From NCBI RefSeq assembly GCF_005221325.1, contig NZ_CP039889.1, positions 2,237,326 to 2,301,325 of the forward strand: DNA of 64,000 bases, read 5' to 3'. Below, one piece after another: positions 30,201-38,214 of this stretch. Source of the DNA: Agrobacterium tumefaciens. GTDB taxonomy: Bacteria > Pseudomonadota > Alphaproteobacteria > Rhizobiales > Rhizobiaceae. Positions within the stretch are counted from its first letter, which is position 1, and each line of letters begins with the position of its first letter. Under the pieces are notes generated by a model. That model searched no databases. It had not been told where the DNA came from and saw nothing but the letters and a program-made list of their open reading frames with translations. A program made the translations under genes and the position numbers.

Positions 30201-33200
30201 AGTGGATGTCGAGAAGATCGAGTTCGCGGACGGTACAGTATGGACCGAAGCGCAACTTTATCAGGTTTACGCCGATCAGAATTCGACCTCTGGCGACGAC
30301 TACATTCATACCTATGACGGCGATGATGTCATCAATACCGGCGCGGGCGATGACCAAATTTACTCTGAAGATGGTGATGACATCATCTCCGGCGGTACAG
30401 GTGACGACTATGCCGACGGCAACTGGGGCAACGACACCTACATCTTTAACAGGGGTGACGGTCGTGACGTATTTGACGGTTCCTTCGAGACCGACACCTT
30501 GCGATTTGGTACCAATATATCGCCTTCGGATATCATTGTTCGCCTTATGGAAGCCAATCATAGCTTTCTTACGCTAAAAATTGCCGGAACAACGGATGAA
30601 ATCAGTGTACGCGATGTCGAGAAGATCGAGTTCGCGGACGGTACGGTATGGACCGAGGCACAGCTTTATCAGGTTTATGCCGACCAAAATTCGTCGTCGG
30701 GCGACGACTACATTCACACATATGACGGCGATGATGTCATCAATACCGGCGCGGGTGATGACCGGATTTACTCTGAAGATGGCGACGACATCATCACGGG
30801 CGGTATGGGGGACGACTATGCCGATGGCAACTGGGGCAATGACACCTACATCTTTAACCGGGGTGACGGTCGCGACGTATTTGACGGCGCTTTCGAGACC
30901 GACATCTTGCGGTTTGGTGCCAATATATCGCCTTCGGATATCATTGTTCGGCTTATGGAAGCCGATCACACCTTCCTGACACTGCAGATTGCCGGGACCA
31001 CGGATGAAGTCAGCGTACGCGACGTCGAGAAGATCGAGTTCGCTGACGGAACGATCTGGACCCAGTCTCAATTATACCAGACCTATGCAGATCAGAATTC
31101 GACATCTGGGGACGACTACATTCATACGTCGTATCTGAATGACGTCATAAATTCCGGGGCCGGCGATGACCGCATCTATGGCGAAGCCGGCGATGACATC
31201 ATCTCGGGTGGCACTGGTGACGACTATGCCGACGGCGGCTCTGGAGACAACATTTATATCTTCAATAAAGGCGATGGTCGCGACGTCTTCCAAGGCGGGA
31301 TTTATAACGACACCGTTCGCTTCGGTGAAGGGATACTTCCGAGCGATATAGTTGTCAGACTGAATGAAGCAGATCAGACGTTCTTCACGCTACGGATTTC
31401 CGGCTCCAGTGACGAGATAAGCATCCGATCCGTTGAGAAAATCTCGTTTGCCAACGGCGTGATTTGGACGGAGGCTCAAGTTCATCAGATTTACGCTGAC
31501 CAGAACTCGACGACTGGTGACGATTACCTCTACTTTTCGTCGGGGACTGCGATTGTCAATACTGGTGCAGGTGACGACCGTGTCATCATGTACCAAGGAA
31601 ACGACGTTATCGCAGGAGGTATCGGCGATGATTATGTCGACGGTAATGCCGGAAACGACGTCTACATCTTCAACCGTGGTGACGGGAAAGATGTCTTCTA
31701 TGGGAGCAGTGGTTCGGACACATTACGTTTCGGGCCGACAATCGGTCTAGGTGATTTGCGCGTGTTTAGCGGTCCTTCTGAATGGACCACGATATTCTTG
31801 CCTGAGACGGGCGATATTGTTGAGATTTCGAGCGTAGAATTCGTAGATTTTGCGGATGGAACGCGTATTTCTGTGTCAGATCTGCCTAAGAGTCTGCAGC
31901 AGTCCTCAACAAGTGCTGGAGCGGTTGTCGGCACTTCGGCAAATGATATCCTGGTTGGAACAGGAGAAAACGACAGGTTGCACGGTCTCGGTGGCGACGA
32001 CCGGCTGTCGGGAGGAAGGGGGGGCGACACTTACGTATTCGGGTTAGGCGACGGCCACGATATAATTGAAGAAGACGCCGATACCATCTCAACCGATGCG
32101 CTTGAACTGGGCAGTGGAATAACGACTGCTGATGTCTTCTTCGAAGTTTCCGCACAGAATGCTGACGATCTTGTTTTGCGCATCAGATCGCGCGAAGAGA
32201 CCATCGTTCTAAAAAATCAGTTGGCGGCCAATGGGGCCGGAATAGAGCGCCTGCTGTTTGCCAATGGAACAGTTTGGACGAGAGAGAGTATCACGGTGAC
32301 CGCTGGCGGTAACCAACCCTCAAACGGCGATGATATCCTTACGGGAACCTATCGCGCCGACGTCTTGCGCGGTGGAACCGGAAATGATGTTCTAAATGGT
32401 GGGCTGGGGTCAGACCGCTACCTGTACTCGCTTGGCGATGGAAACGACAGGATCTCCGACGTTTCGCCGGTGGATGAAATCGACGAACTCGTTTTCGAAT
32501 TTGCTTATTCGGGGTCGGGTATTGCGTTCAAACGCGGCAGCGACGGGACTTCTCTGTTGATCATGGTCGGCGGCTCATCGATCGTTATCGAAAACCAGTT
32601 GGACGGCTCCGGTCATGGTATCGATCTGGTGACATTCTCCTCGGGAGAACATTTGAGCCGCAGCGACGTCGAGATCCTTGTCCTCGCATCTTCGATGACC
32701 TCCGGAAATGACGTGGTCGCCGGCACGGGGGGAGGCGATGTGATAAGCGGCGGGGCCGGCGATGATGTCGCAGACGGCAAAGAAGGCTCCGACACCTATC
32801 ATTTCGGGGTCAACGATGGGCACGATGTCATTCAGGACAGCGGTCAGAATCCCGCTAACGACGTTCTTGTCTTCGGCGCGGGGATTTTTTCGACATCGGT
32901 TCGCATCTTGCGTGAAGCGAGCGGTCTCTACAGAATCGAAGGCGACAACAACGCTTGGTCGATTACCTTGGTGGGCGAGTTTGGTGGGATCGAAGAGTTC
33001 AGGTTTGCCGACAATGTAGCGTGGACGCAAACTAGCCTTAAACAAGCGTACTATAACAGCCTTGCATCCGGGAATGCTGGGACGATCATTGGCGACTCCA
33101 CCAACGAGATCATCAACGGTGGTGTGGCATTCGAGATCATTCGGGGTGGCGCAGGCGACGACCAATTGAACGGAGCGGGAGGAGATGACTTCATTTTCGG

Positions 33201-34149
33201 TGACGCCGGCAATGATACCCTGTTCGGAGGTGACGGTAGTGACACCCTCGAAGGGGGGCTTGGGCTTGATCGTTATGATGGTGGAAATGGCTTGGATACG
33301 GTTGACTTCAGCTATTCTGGGGCCGACTGGATCATCAATCTTCTGGGGGGGCAGGCCCACACTCTCGCGAATCCCGAGGGAATTGAGACCCTAGTCTCCA
33401 TCGAAAAGATTGTGACCGGCTCCGGTAATGACAATTTGACAGGCGGAATCGTTAACGAAGTGCTCATCGCAGGGGCAGGCGATGATTACCTAGACGGCGG
33501 AGCGGGCGACGATGAACTGATTGGCGGTAAGGGCGACGATGTTTACAACTATGGACGTGGGGGTGGTCACGATACGGTTGCGGAAGACCAATTGGGCGGA
33601 AACGCCGATCGACTGGTTTTTAACGGTTTGTCGACTGCTGACATTGGGTTAAGCCGCATGGGCGACGATCTCATTATCTCAGTGTGGGACAGTTCTGCTG
33701 GCGCCAACGATGGTGGATCAATCACGATAAAGAATACTCTCGGCGAGAACTCAAACAGTGGCATCGAACTGTTTACATTGATGGAAGGGACCTACACGAA
33801 GGCGGATGTTCAAAGTGTCTTGTTGTCGCAAGCAATGACGGCAAACGATGACGTGATCGAAGGTTTCCGCAATACCGGCGATTATCTCGAAGGCGGTGCG
33901 GGCAACGACGCTTTCGTGTTCAAGCCAAACTTCGGCTGGGATACGATTGGTGACTTTGTCGCAGGCGCGGGAACTGATGACGTTCTCGAGTTCCGCGGTG
34001 GCGTCCTGGCAGACTTTGAGGCAGTTCTGGCCGCGGCGTCACAGGTTGGTAATGACACCATTATCAACATTGACGGCACAAATGGCATTACGCTCGCCAA
34101 CGTCAACCTTGCCGACCTGCATCGGGACGACGTGCGTTTCGTTGCATAG
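24241..34149 (+). CDS. Giant RTX protein with N-terminal PIN-like and Hint domains (3302 aa)
   Basis: Residues 1-115 form a PIN-nuclease-like domain: FVDTNALI with Asp8, Glu46 in ILAEVTRGG, Glu87 and Asp108 in FVSNDNYF. Residues 220-379 form a Hint (hedgehog/intein) domain: it opens with Cys220 in DYCFSAGTLIEMADG, contains VTPGHRF and ends YIANGIRVHN at 378-379. Residues 400-660 are Ala/Gly-rich and hydrophobic (GGLLGGLIGGIFG near 640), a possible membrane region. From about residue 917 the chain is RTX nonapeptides alternating with haemolysin-related linker modules (IERFEFADGTxW). The C-terminus (DDVRFVA) fits a type I secretion signal. Calcium-driven folding outside the cell, acylation by the 23.1-kb enzyme and export by the following genes are expected for the family. 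Cleavage by Hint and nuclease activity are inferred. Confidence 0.93.
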   Translation: MSELAFVDTNALIYLGKEQLQTGNPALDSLFTPNNTVVITSTILAEVTRGGYPDGALVAAWIAKGQALGKIQVVPTPQFLPGSSNGERSMVAASEQFGDSPIFFVSNDNYFASVELGANQRYYNPQEFLLKSFLDGGISAAQYFITAGNIFLYSGIPPIATPGTNIVGSNGARIDTSDPAVVIVTDAHGNVHNFTPFDKFRIDPDGSVHHLGIFKPQDYCFSAGTLIEMADGTQRAIETICVDDEVIAYNSFGELIPSRVVRLFHNMTDKWIELRFLSDSEEHVLLVTPGHRFATGNGNFDAIENLIDWNTGSGRLLSKNGSPVLATARRIFLDENDVIENRRTDISSVFSSSENMRETFNFEVEIYHTYIANGIRVHNDSLFFPQTDEANLADNILHQISNIIFADSPWQNILIGSALRSFGSVAADALLGDDDFNGELLLGRYALNVIDSVGGYAGRALVSALIDDADIDPALASALSIFAQQAGSNLAQLAALEFLAANAGGIVAFEAQQALDNSANGFNFGEIIASAGFAALGSYAGSQLADLLDMDPELAALVAGPTQAAIVKIGDNIIAGNPWNVGVSTSMLTSLGSVAGTILANNIGNFDTYTEQMGSNIGSNIGAFIFSSLGPVGTFIGSLLGGLLGGLIGGIFGDDPEGFADVEFNTLEDLYRISRVYGEDRAHKDVARDLAESHISIVKSILDLVDGDVLAGNVARLTFGFVEEDFSVKIDGKEYNLGSDAKSTINIGVFEALRSMQIAGGDVYARRAIHATLETYQEWSIKTDGATAIPRTVIDPTGGSANVQETSSSDALNQLMSALMIAKEYQNYLRNISAINAIIAADPNSEFAIGWQMTLAQAFALGIHQRSEIDWTGGWDWWLQHNAVTSDKVVFTYLDGERWFVLGTNSPAVIADTIAPGQKDTINGGDRSDYIFVDGDRFDGDVSQAGKTGEFIGFNGFDRAGKTEIGFAARISGGAGDDQIYGGDRGNDLFGGAGADLLIGGKLDDWLFGGDGDDVVLAGGGLGDVLDGGSGNDRLLGDDSEDWLLGGTGDDILRGFAGDDILEGGAGRDILIGGDGSDRYVYRVDSGVDVVTDSGVTGNDVIVFGNGILPSDLIIHRSAVGDDLMIRINGNDSALLVITGGFLTDFSGIERFEFTDGTVWSKGQIISAIAQGGLPSLTNMGDGASTAIAGSFGDDDLAGAGGDDILQGGVGSDTYRFNLGDGADTIIDLGLSRDIDRVVFGAGIVPANLVLSRDSANSSVLVIGVEGTNDKLSVHYRNPDFSDGIELFEFADGTRLSYRELNKLYINQNQTTGNDMLVGGFSDEILSGDEGNDTLRGGGGYDQLLGGEGDDTYIYHRGDGYVVISDNSGADKLVFGAGISFEDIHLSAGGRDDRSLLITFRGMPGRIEVLGQLSSFPLEQFEFADGTIWSAQDIKNALVARAADRNNDYIVGSSQADVLNGSAGDDRISGYNDKDQIRGGAGDDVLIGGWHDDTYYYDLGDGSDVIIEGYGYGDIDKLIFGSGISLSNLSYSQDPNSAAAAWITFGNGDRLTLLNMGRENLGGVEVLQTADGTTLDRQQILDLFRSSWMSAGKDVIRGFDTTDILNGGAGDDRLYGYDDNDQLSGGTGDDVLIGGWGDDTYYYNLGDGNDVIVDETHQGTADKLIFGNGISLSNLSYSQDPYSSANGWITFANGDRLTLLNMGRYYLGGVEVLQTADGTTLDRQQILDLFRSSWMSAGKDVIRGFDTTDILNGGTGNDRLYGYDDNDQLIGGTGDDVLIGGWGDDTYYYNLGDGNDVIVEEAFQGSSDRLVFGPGIYASDLTFSFDAYDTDTLRIYLSDGSALVIKDAFGTNGGGIERLEFTDGTFWDRSALAAAVGQQAVTLNTIKGNSGANTLVGTSANDSLDGLEGADTISGGAGDDFADGGLGNDTYLFSRGDGRDVFFGNSGTDTLKLGSNIDKSDILVKLYEINHQYLTLKISGTTDEISVVDVEKIEFADGTVWTEAQLYQVYADQNSTSGDDYIHTYDGDDVINTGAGDDQIYSEDGDDIISGGTGDDYADGNWGNDTYIFNRGDGRDVFDGSFETDTLRFGTNISPSDIIVRLMEANHSFLTLKIAGTTDEISVRDVEKIEFADGTVWTEAQLYQVYADQNSSSGDDYIHTYDGDDVINTGAGDDRIYSEDGDDIITGGMGDDYADGNWGNDTYIFNRGDGRDVFDGAFETDILRFGANISPSDIIVRLMEADHTFLTLQIAGTTDEVSVRDVEKIEFADGTIWTQSQLYQTYADQNSTSGDDYIHTSYLNDVINSGAGDDRIYGEAGDDIISGGTGDDYADGGSGDNIYIFNKGDGRDVFQGGIYNDTVRFGEGILPSDIVVRLNEADQTFFTLRISGSSDEISIRSVEKISFANGVIWTEAQVHQIYADQNSTTGDDYLYFSSGTAIVNTGAGDDRVIMYQGNDVIAGGIGDDYVDGNAGNDVYIFNRGDGKDVFYGSSGSDTLRFGPTIGLGDLRVFSGPSEWTTIFLPETGDIVEISSVEFVDFADGTRISVSDLPKSLQQSSTSAGAVVGTSANDILVGTGENDRLHGLGGDDRLSGGRGGDTYVFGLGDGHDIIEEDADTISTDALELGSGITTADVFFEVSAQNADDLVLRIRSREETIVLKNQLAANGAGIERLLFANGTVWTRESITVTAGGNQPSNGDDILTGTYRADVLRGGTGNDVLNGGLGSDRYLYSLGDGNDRISDVSPVDEIDELVFEFAYSGSGIAFKRGSDGTSLLIMVGGSSIVIENQLDGSGHGIDLVTFSSGEHLSRSDVEILVLASSMTSGNDVVAGTGGGDVISGGAGDDVADGKEGSDTYHFGVNDGHDVIQDSGQNPANDVLVFGAGIFSTSVRILREASGLYRIEGDNNAWSITLVGEFGGIEEFRFADNVAWTQTSLKQAYYNSLASGNAGTIIGDSTNEIINGGVAFEIIRGGAGDDQLNGAGGDDFIFGDAGNDTLFGGDGSDTLEGGLGLDRYDGGNGLDTVDFSYSGADWIINLLGGQAHTLANPEGIETLVSIEKIVTGSGNDNLTGGIVNEVLIAGAGDDYLDGGAGDDELIGGKGDDVYNYGRGGGHDTVAEDQLGGNADRLVFNGLSTADIGLSRMGDDLIISVWDSSAGANDGGSITIKNTLGENSNSGIELFTLMEGTYTKADVQSVLLSQAMTANDDVIEGFRNTGDYLEGGAGNDAFVFKPNFGWDTIGDFVAGAGTDDVLEFRGGVLADFEAVLAAASQVGNDTIINIDGTNGITLANVNLADLHRDDVRFVA
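28582..29640 (+). repeat. Tandem 438-bp (146-aa) modules within the RTX gene
   Basis: Units begin near 28582, 29020 and 29458 (the third incomplete). Units two and three start almost identically (VIRGFDTTDILNGG), and the first two share the downstream block LLNMGR to TADGTTLDRQQILDLF. Each holds RTX repeats plus a linker domain. The near-identity of the DNA points to recent duplication and to a risk of assembly collapse here. Confidence 0.85.
30292..31515 (+). repeat. Three tandem 408-bp (136-aa) modules within the RTX gene
   Basis: Units start at 30292, 30700 and 31108, each exactly 408 bp. More diverged units lie before (from about 29884) and after (31516 onward). Each unit encodes GDDYIHT, an RTX block, NDTYIFN(R/K)GDGRDVF and a linker ending VEKIEFADGT. 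The exact spacing shows expansion by unequal recombination. Confidence 0.85.
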
Positions 34150-34159
34150 GATATGACGC

Positions 34160-35875
34160 TTGTCCAAATATTCGAATACTGAAGTGCGGCGACCTCCGGT
34201 CGTCGCTGCCTTGCGCGCAACACGCAATGCGTTTGGGTCCGTTGCTCTTCTCAGCGCGTTCACCAATATTCTGATGCTGACTGGCCCGCTTTTTATGATG
34301 CAGGTCTATGATCGGGTTCTCTCAAGCCGCAGTGTTCCAACACTTGTCGCCTTGTCGATGCTCGCCATCGTCCTCTACCTGTTTCTGGGAATTCTTGAGC
34401 TGATAAGGTCCAGAATTCTCTCGCGCATCGGTGAGAGGATCGAAGAACAACTTGGCGGTCCGACTTTCGATGCGGTGATGTTGCTTCCCCTCAGAATGTC
34501 AAAAAAGGAGGTGGCGGCACAGCCTGTTCGCGATCTCGAACATATGCGCCAGTTCATGAGCGGACCGGGTCCGGTGGCCATCTGCGACATGCCATGGCTG
34601 CCGCTTTACATCGGCATATTGTTTCTGTTTCACGCTTATCTGGGGTGGCTCGCGATTGCCGGTGCGGCTTTGCTGATCGTGCTGACGCTTTGCAGCGATG
34701 CGGTTCTGCGTGACCCCACGCGGCGGGTAGCCGCGCTCTCATCCGCGCGCGCCGATTACATTGAGGCTGGGCGGCGGAATGCAGAAGCGTTGCACGCTAT
34801 GGGCATGAAAAGTGCCTACGCTCGTAAATGGCACGAGACAAACTCAGCCTATGTTGAGGAACAGCGGCACGCGAGCGATGCGACGAGCAGCTTCTCAACC
34901 TTCTCGAAGATTTTTCGCTTGGCACTGCAATCTGCCGTTCTCGCGCTGGGAGCGTGGCTTGCCATTAAGCAGCTTGCTTCGCCGGGAGCGATGATTGCGT
35001 CTTCTATTCTGACATCGAGAGCGCTTGCCCCAATTGAGCAGGCGATTGGTCAATGGCGTGGATTCATCAACTTTCGGCAGGCAAAGGCGCGCCTTGGTCA
35101 ACTCCTCGACAGGATTGGCCCGGATCAGGAAAGAATGGCTCTTCCTGCACCGTCAAAAACACTGTCTGTATCCGGTGTTGCCGTTGTAGCTCCAGGCAAC
35201 CAATCCCCCACTGTCCGGGACGTCACCTTCTCGCTTACAGCGGGGCAGGGACTGGGTATTATTGGTCCTAGTGGTTCCGGGAAATCCACGCTTGTGCGGG
35301 CTTTGGTCGGCATATGGCCTCCGGCACGCGGAACCGTCAGGCTGGACGGGGCGGAGATTGACCAGTGGCATCCGGAAGCGCTTGGCCCGTCGATCGGTTA
35401 CCTGCCGCAGGGTGTGGAATTGTTTGATGGAACAATAGCGGAAAATATCAGTCGGTTTTCGGGATCGGCTAGCCCGTCTGATGTGATCGAGGCGGCGAAA
35501 CAGGCCGATGTGCACGAGCTCATTCTGTCCATGCCGGACGGATACGACACAAGGATTGGTAACGGTGGCGCGTCTCTTTCTGCCGGACAGCGCCAGAGGA
35601 TTGGGCTCGCCCGCGCGCTGTTTGGTAATCCGTTTCTGATCGTTCTGGACGAGCCAAACGCCAGCTTAGACGCCGAAGGCGAACTGGCGTTGACGAATGC
35701 CATCGCCACCGCACGGCAACGAGGTGCCATCGTGGTGATTGTCGCCCATCGGCCCAATGCGCTTTCTGCCGTGGACAATGTTCTCGTTCTTGCTCAAGGC
35801 GCGATGGTTGCCTTCGGGCCGCGTGACGAGGTGCTGCGTAAAACGACAATGCGCGCTGTATCGGAAAAAGCATGA
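34160..35875 (+). CDS. Type I secretion ABC transporter, PrtD/AprD type
   Basis: This is the inner-membrane ATPase/permease of a type I secretion system, 571 aa. Residues 25-300 hold six membrane segments (the first being NILMLTGPLFMMQVYDRVLSSRS). The C-terminal ATPase has Walker A GPSGSGKST, signature LSAGQRQRIGLARAL and Walker B LIVLDEPNASLD. It lacks the N-terminal C39-like domain seen in HlyB, so it groups with exporters of proteases and lipases (PrtD, AprD). The start is a TTG at 34160 with AGGA upstream. It follows the RTX gene by 10 bp and overlaps the adaptor gene by 4 bp, so it is almost certainly the dedicated exporter. Confidence 0.93.
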   Translation: MSKYSNTEVRRPPVVAALRATRNAFGSVALLSAFTNILMLTGPLFMMQVYDRVLSSRSVPTLVALSMLAIVLYLFLGILELIRSRILSRIGERIEEQLGGPTFDAVMLLPLRMSKKEVAAQPVRDLEHMRQFMSGPGPVAICDMPWLPLYIGILFLFHAYLGWLAIAGAALLIVLTLCSDAVLRDPTRRVAALSSARADYIEAGRRNAEALHAMGMKSAYARKWHETNSAYVEEQRHASDATSSFSTFSKIFRLALQSAVLALGAWLAIKQLASPGAMIASSILTSRALAPIEQAIGQWRGFINFRQAKARLGQLLDRIGPDQERMALPAPSKTLSVSGVAVVAPGNQSPTVRDVTFSLTAGQGLGIIGPSGSGKSTLVRALVGIWPPARGTVRLDGAEIDQWHPEALGPSIGYLPQGVELFDGTIAENISRFSGSASPSDVIEAAKQADVHELILSMPDGYDTRIGNGGASLSAGQRQRIGLARALFGNPFLIVLDEPNASLDAEGELALTNAIATARQRGAIVVIVAHRPNALSAVDNVLVLAQGAMVAFGPRDEVLRKTTMRAVSEKA

Positions 35876-37188
35876 ATCCCAACACCTCGAAACCAAGCGC
35901 TGCCAGCCACTCTATCCGGCTTTATACGATTGCGGGAGCGGGAACCATTGCCTTGATGGTCTTGGGTGTTGGTGGCTGGGCCGCGACTGCAAATCTTTCC
36001 GGTGCAGTGGTGGGTGCGGGTACCGTTGTTGTCGATGGCAACGTCAAACGTATCCAGCATCGAGAAGGCGGCATTGTCGGTGATATCCGGGTGCGCAATG
36101 GGGCTGTCGTCAAGGCCGGTGATCTATTGATCCGCCTTGACGATACAGTGACGCGAGCCGGGCTGGCCATGGTAACGAAACAGATTGATCAGTTGAACGC
36201 CCGACGAATGCGACTTTCAGCCGAGCGCGAGAATGCGCCGGTAATCACGGCTCCGGCAATATCTCTTGGCCAGAAGGCTGAAGCAGACAGCGTCGAATAT
36301 ATTAAAGCTGAGGTGGCTCTTTTTGCCGCTCGTAAACAAACGCTCGATGGTCAGAAGGCTCAGCTCAGGCAGCGCATAGACCAGATACTTCAAGAAAACG
36401 AGGGGCTCGTTGTTCGTAAGAATGCCAAGGAAGAGGAGTTGTCGTGGATTGGACAGGAACTCGTCCGTGTCAGAAGCCTCGCCGATCAGCAACTGATCCA
36501 GTTCAACCGTCTTGCAGAACTGGAGCGACTGCGGGCTCAATTGGATGGCGAACGTGGCCAGTTGATGGCCGAGATTGCAAGGGCAGCTACGCGCGTCACA
36601 GAGACAGAACTCCAGATCCTTCAGCTTGATCAGGATCGCCTGGCCGAAGTCCTGACGGAATTACGCGACGTCGATAACAAACTCGCTGAGCTAACAGAAC
36701 AAAAGGTCACGGCCGAAGACCAGTTGAAACGCATCGACGTCCGATCCCCGCAGGATGGCATAGTTCATGAACTGGCGGTCCATACCATTGGCGGTGTCAT
36801 AGGGGCAGGTGAGACCATTATGCAGGTCGTCCCGGTTCATGACCGTCTCGTCGTGGAAGCTCACATACAGCCCGCCGACATTGACCAGATGCATGTCGGC
36901 CAGCAGGCAGTCCTACGATTTTCGGCTTTTAACCAGCGTACAACTCCGGAAATTGCTGGGCAGGTGGGAACGGTCGCCGCTGACCTGGCTCACAATCCAC
37001 AAACGGGTGAGAGCTGGTATACGGCCCGTATCCAGATCGAGCCGGAGGAACTGTCGAAGCTGGGTAACCTCAGTCTGCTCGCAGGCATGCCGGTCGAAGC
37101 GTATATCAAGACGAGCGAAAGAACCGCACTATCCTATCTCGTCAAACCGCTCGCCGACCAGATCAACAGAGCTATGCGCGAGGATTGA
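35872..37188 (+). CDS. Type I secretion periplasmic adaptor, HlyD family
   Basis: This membrane-fusion protein (438 aa) links the ABC exporter to an outer-membrane TolC-like channel. It has one N-terminal membrane anchor (residues about 18-40). A lipoyl-like half motif follows (GTVVVDGNVKRIQHREGGIVGDI), then a long coiled-coil hairpin at residues 110-290 rich in Gln, Glu, Arg and Leu. The second lipoyl half and beta-barrel (RSPQDGIVHELAVHTIGGVIGAGE) complete it. It shares an ATGA overlap with the transporter. No TolC homologue is in the window, so a channel encoded elsewhere must serve. Confidence 0.94.
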   Translation: MNPNTSKPSAASHSIRLYTIAGAGTIALMVLGVGGWAATANLSGAVVGAGTVVVDGNVKRIQHREGGIVGDIRVRNGAVVKAGDLLIRLDDTVTRAGLAMVTKQIDQLNARRMRLSAERENAPVITAPAISLGQKAEADSVEYIKAEVALFAARKQTLDGQKAQLRQRIDQILQENEGLVVRKNAKEEELSWIGQELVRVRSLADQQLIQFNRLAELERLRAQLDGERGQLMAEIARAATRVTETELQILQLDQDRLAEVLTELRDVDNKLAELTEQKVTAEDQLKRIDVRSPQDGIVHELAVHTIGGVIGAGETIMQVVPVHDRLVVEAHIQPADIDQMHVGQQAVLRFSAFNQRTTPEIAGQVGTVAADLAHNPQTGESWYTARIQIEPEELSKLGNLSLLAGMPVEAYIKTSERTALSYLVKPLADQINRAMRED

Positions 37189-37452
37189 TGATCACGGCGA
37201 CAAAGGAACAAGACAGTGGTTGATTGTTTGGACTGATCCCGGGATTTCTTTGGAGGGCAGTGGGGTTGATGTCTCGTTGGGACTTGGCGGCGGGCGCGGC
37301 AAGAAAATAGTGTGACCGGTCATATGCTCACGGTTCCACAGAAAAAGGGTCGGCCAAATATCCCTCTCGCCGTCTCGCGACAGTTGATCCCAGGACAAAA
37401 GACCTTTCGCTCATCTCGGTCAAAAAGCTGACGTTGGCCCCTCCGCTGCCGT

Positions 37453-38130
37453 TCAAGGCATAATCAAACGCTGAGCGGCCGCGCTGAGCTTGCGACATCC
37501 TTCAAGCAAATGACGCTGCAAAATTGCACTTGCAGCGTCGATATTCCGATCTCTGCAAGCCTTTAGTAGAGCACGGTGCTCCTCCTGCGATTGCTGCTCA
37601 TAGTCCAAGCTGGATAGCAATACACGTACGTAGCGGTCGGCTGCATCATGGTGGGTAGCGATAAGGCCGATAAGCCGCTCATTTTGGCAGGCGCCGTAAA
37701 GTGTCATGTGGAACTGCTTATTCAGCGTCCCCCAACGCCCCACATCCGTCTCAGTGTCGATCTGTGCGAGAAGCGTTGCAGCCCTGTCCAGATCGGCCGT
37801 CGTTAACCCAGCATATGACAGGTGCAGGGCTTCCGTCTCCAATAGTGAGCGAATGGAATAGATCTCCGCAATCTCCTTGGCATCCATTCTTGCCACGAAA
37901 GCGCCCTTCGTCGGGTGAATGGTTACGAGGCCCTCGCTTTCCAGAAGCCTCAACGCATCACGCACAGGCATGCGGCTGAAACCAAATCGTGAGGCCAGTT
38001 CGTCTTGCCGCAGCGCGACGCCACCGCGAAGCTCACCACCGGAAATCGCTTCCCTCAGGATCCTCGCGATGCGATCCGCCACAGTCTCTGGCCGGATGGC
38101 TTCAACATTTACTGCGGCGAAATCGTCCAT
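37453..38130 (-). CDS. GntR-family regulator with FCD sensor domain
   Basis: This 225-aa repressor-type regulator has an N-terminal winged helix (LASRFGFSRMPVRDALRLLESEGLV). Its C-terminal FCD domain has the spaced histidines expected for metal or ligand binding (FHMTLYGA, QEEHRALL, RHLLEGC). I chose ATG 38130 over a TTG eight codons upstream. It is divergent from the C39-like gene; the shared 84-bp promoter holds a palindrome (38178-38189) that suits a GntR dimer. It likely controls both itself and the protease-ligase pair, responding to a small carboxylate or peptide-derived ligand. Confidence 0.92.
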   Translation of the reverse strand: MDDFAAVNVEAIRPETVADRIARILREAISGGELRGGVALRQDELASRFGFSRMPVRDALRLLESEGLVTIHPTKGAFVARMDAKEIAEIYSIRSLLETEALHLSYAGLTTADLDRAATLLAQIDTETDVGRWGTLNKQFHMTLYGACQNERLIGLIATHHDAADRYVRVLLSSLDYEQQSQEEHRALLKACRDRNIDAASAILQRHLLEGCRKLSAAAQRLIMP

Positions 38131-38177
38131 GCCCAACCTTTTCCGAACCAGCAATCATCTTGATTACGTCAGCGAAT

Positions 38178-38196
38178 CTCGTATACGAGTATACAC
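38178..38196. promoter_or_regulatory. Probable GntR operator between divergent genes
   Basis: CTCGTATACGAG (38178-38189) is a perfect 12-bp palindrome, followed directly by GTATAC, so GTATAC occurs twice eight bases apart. The GTATAC core and dyad symmetry resemble known FCD-type GntR operators. It lies 48 bp upstream of the regulator start and 26 bp upstream of the C39-like gene, so binding could shut both promoters. Confidence 0.6.
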
Positions 38197-38214
38197 CTGC
38201 AGGAGATTTTTGCC

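Noticed and set aside
28582..31760. Possible CRISPR-like array because of regular spacing
   Set aside because: Units are 408-438 bp coding modules in frame with the RTX gene, not short repeats with unique spacers.
32575..33360. Long minus-strand frames under the RTX gene
   Set aside because: Repetitive Gly/Asp codons of the RTX gene leave open antisense frames; no independent evidence.
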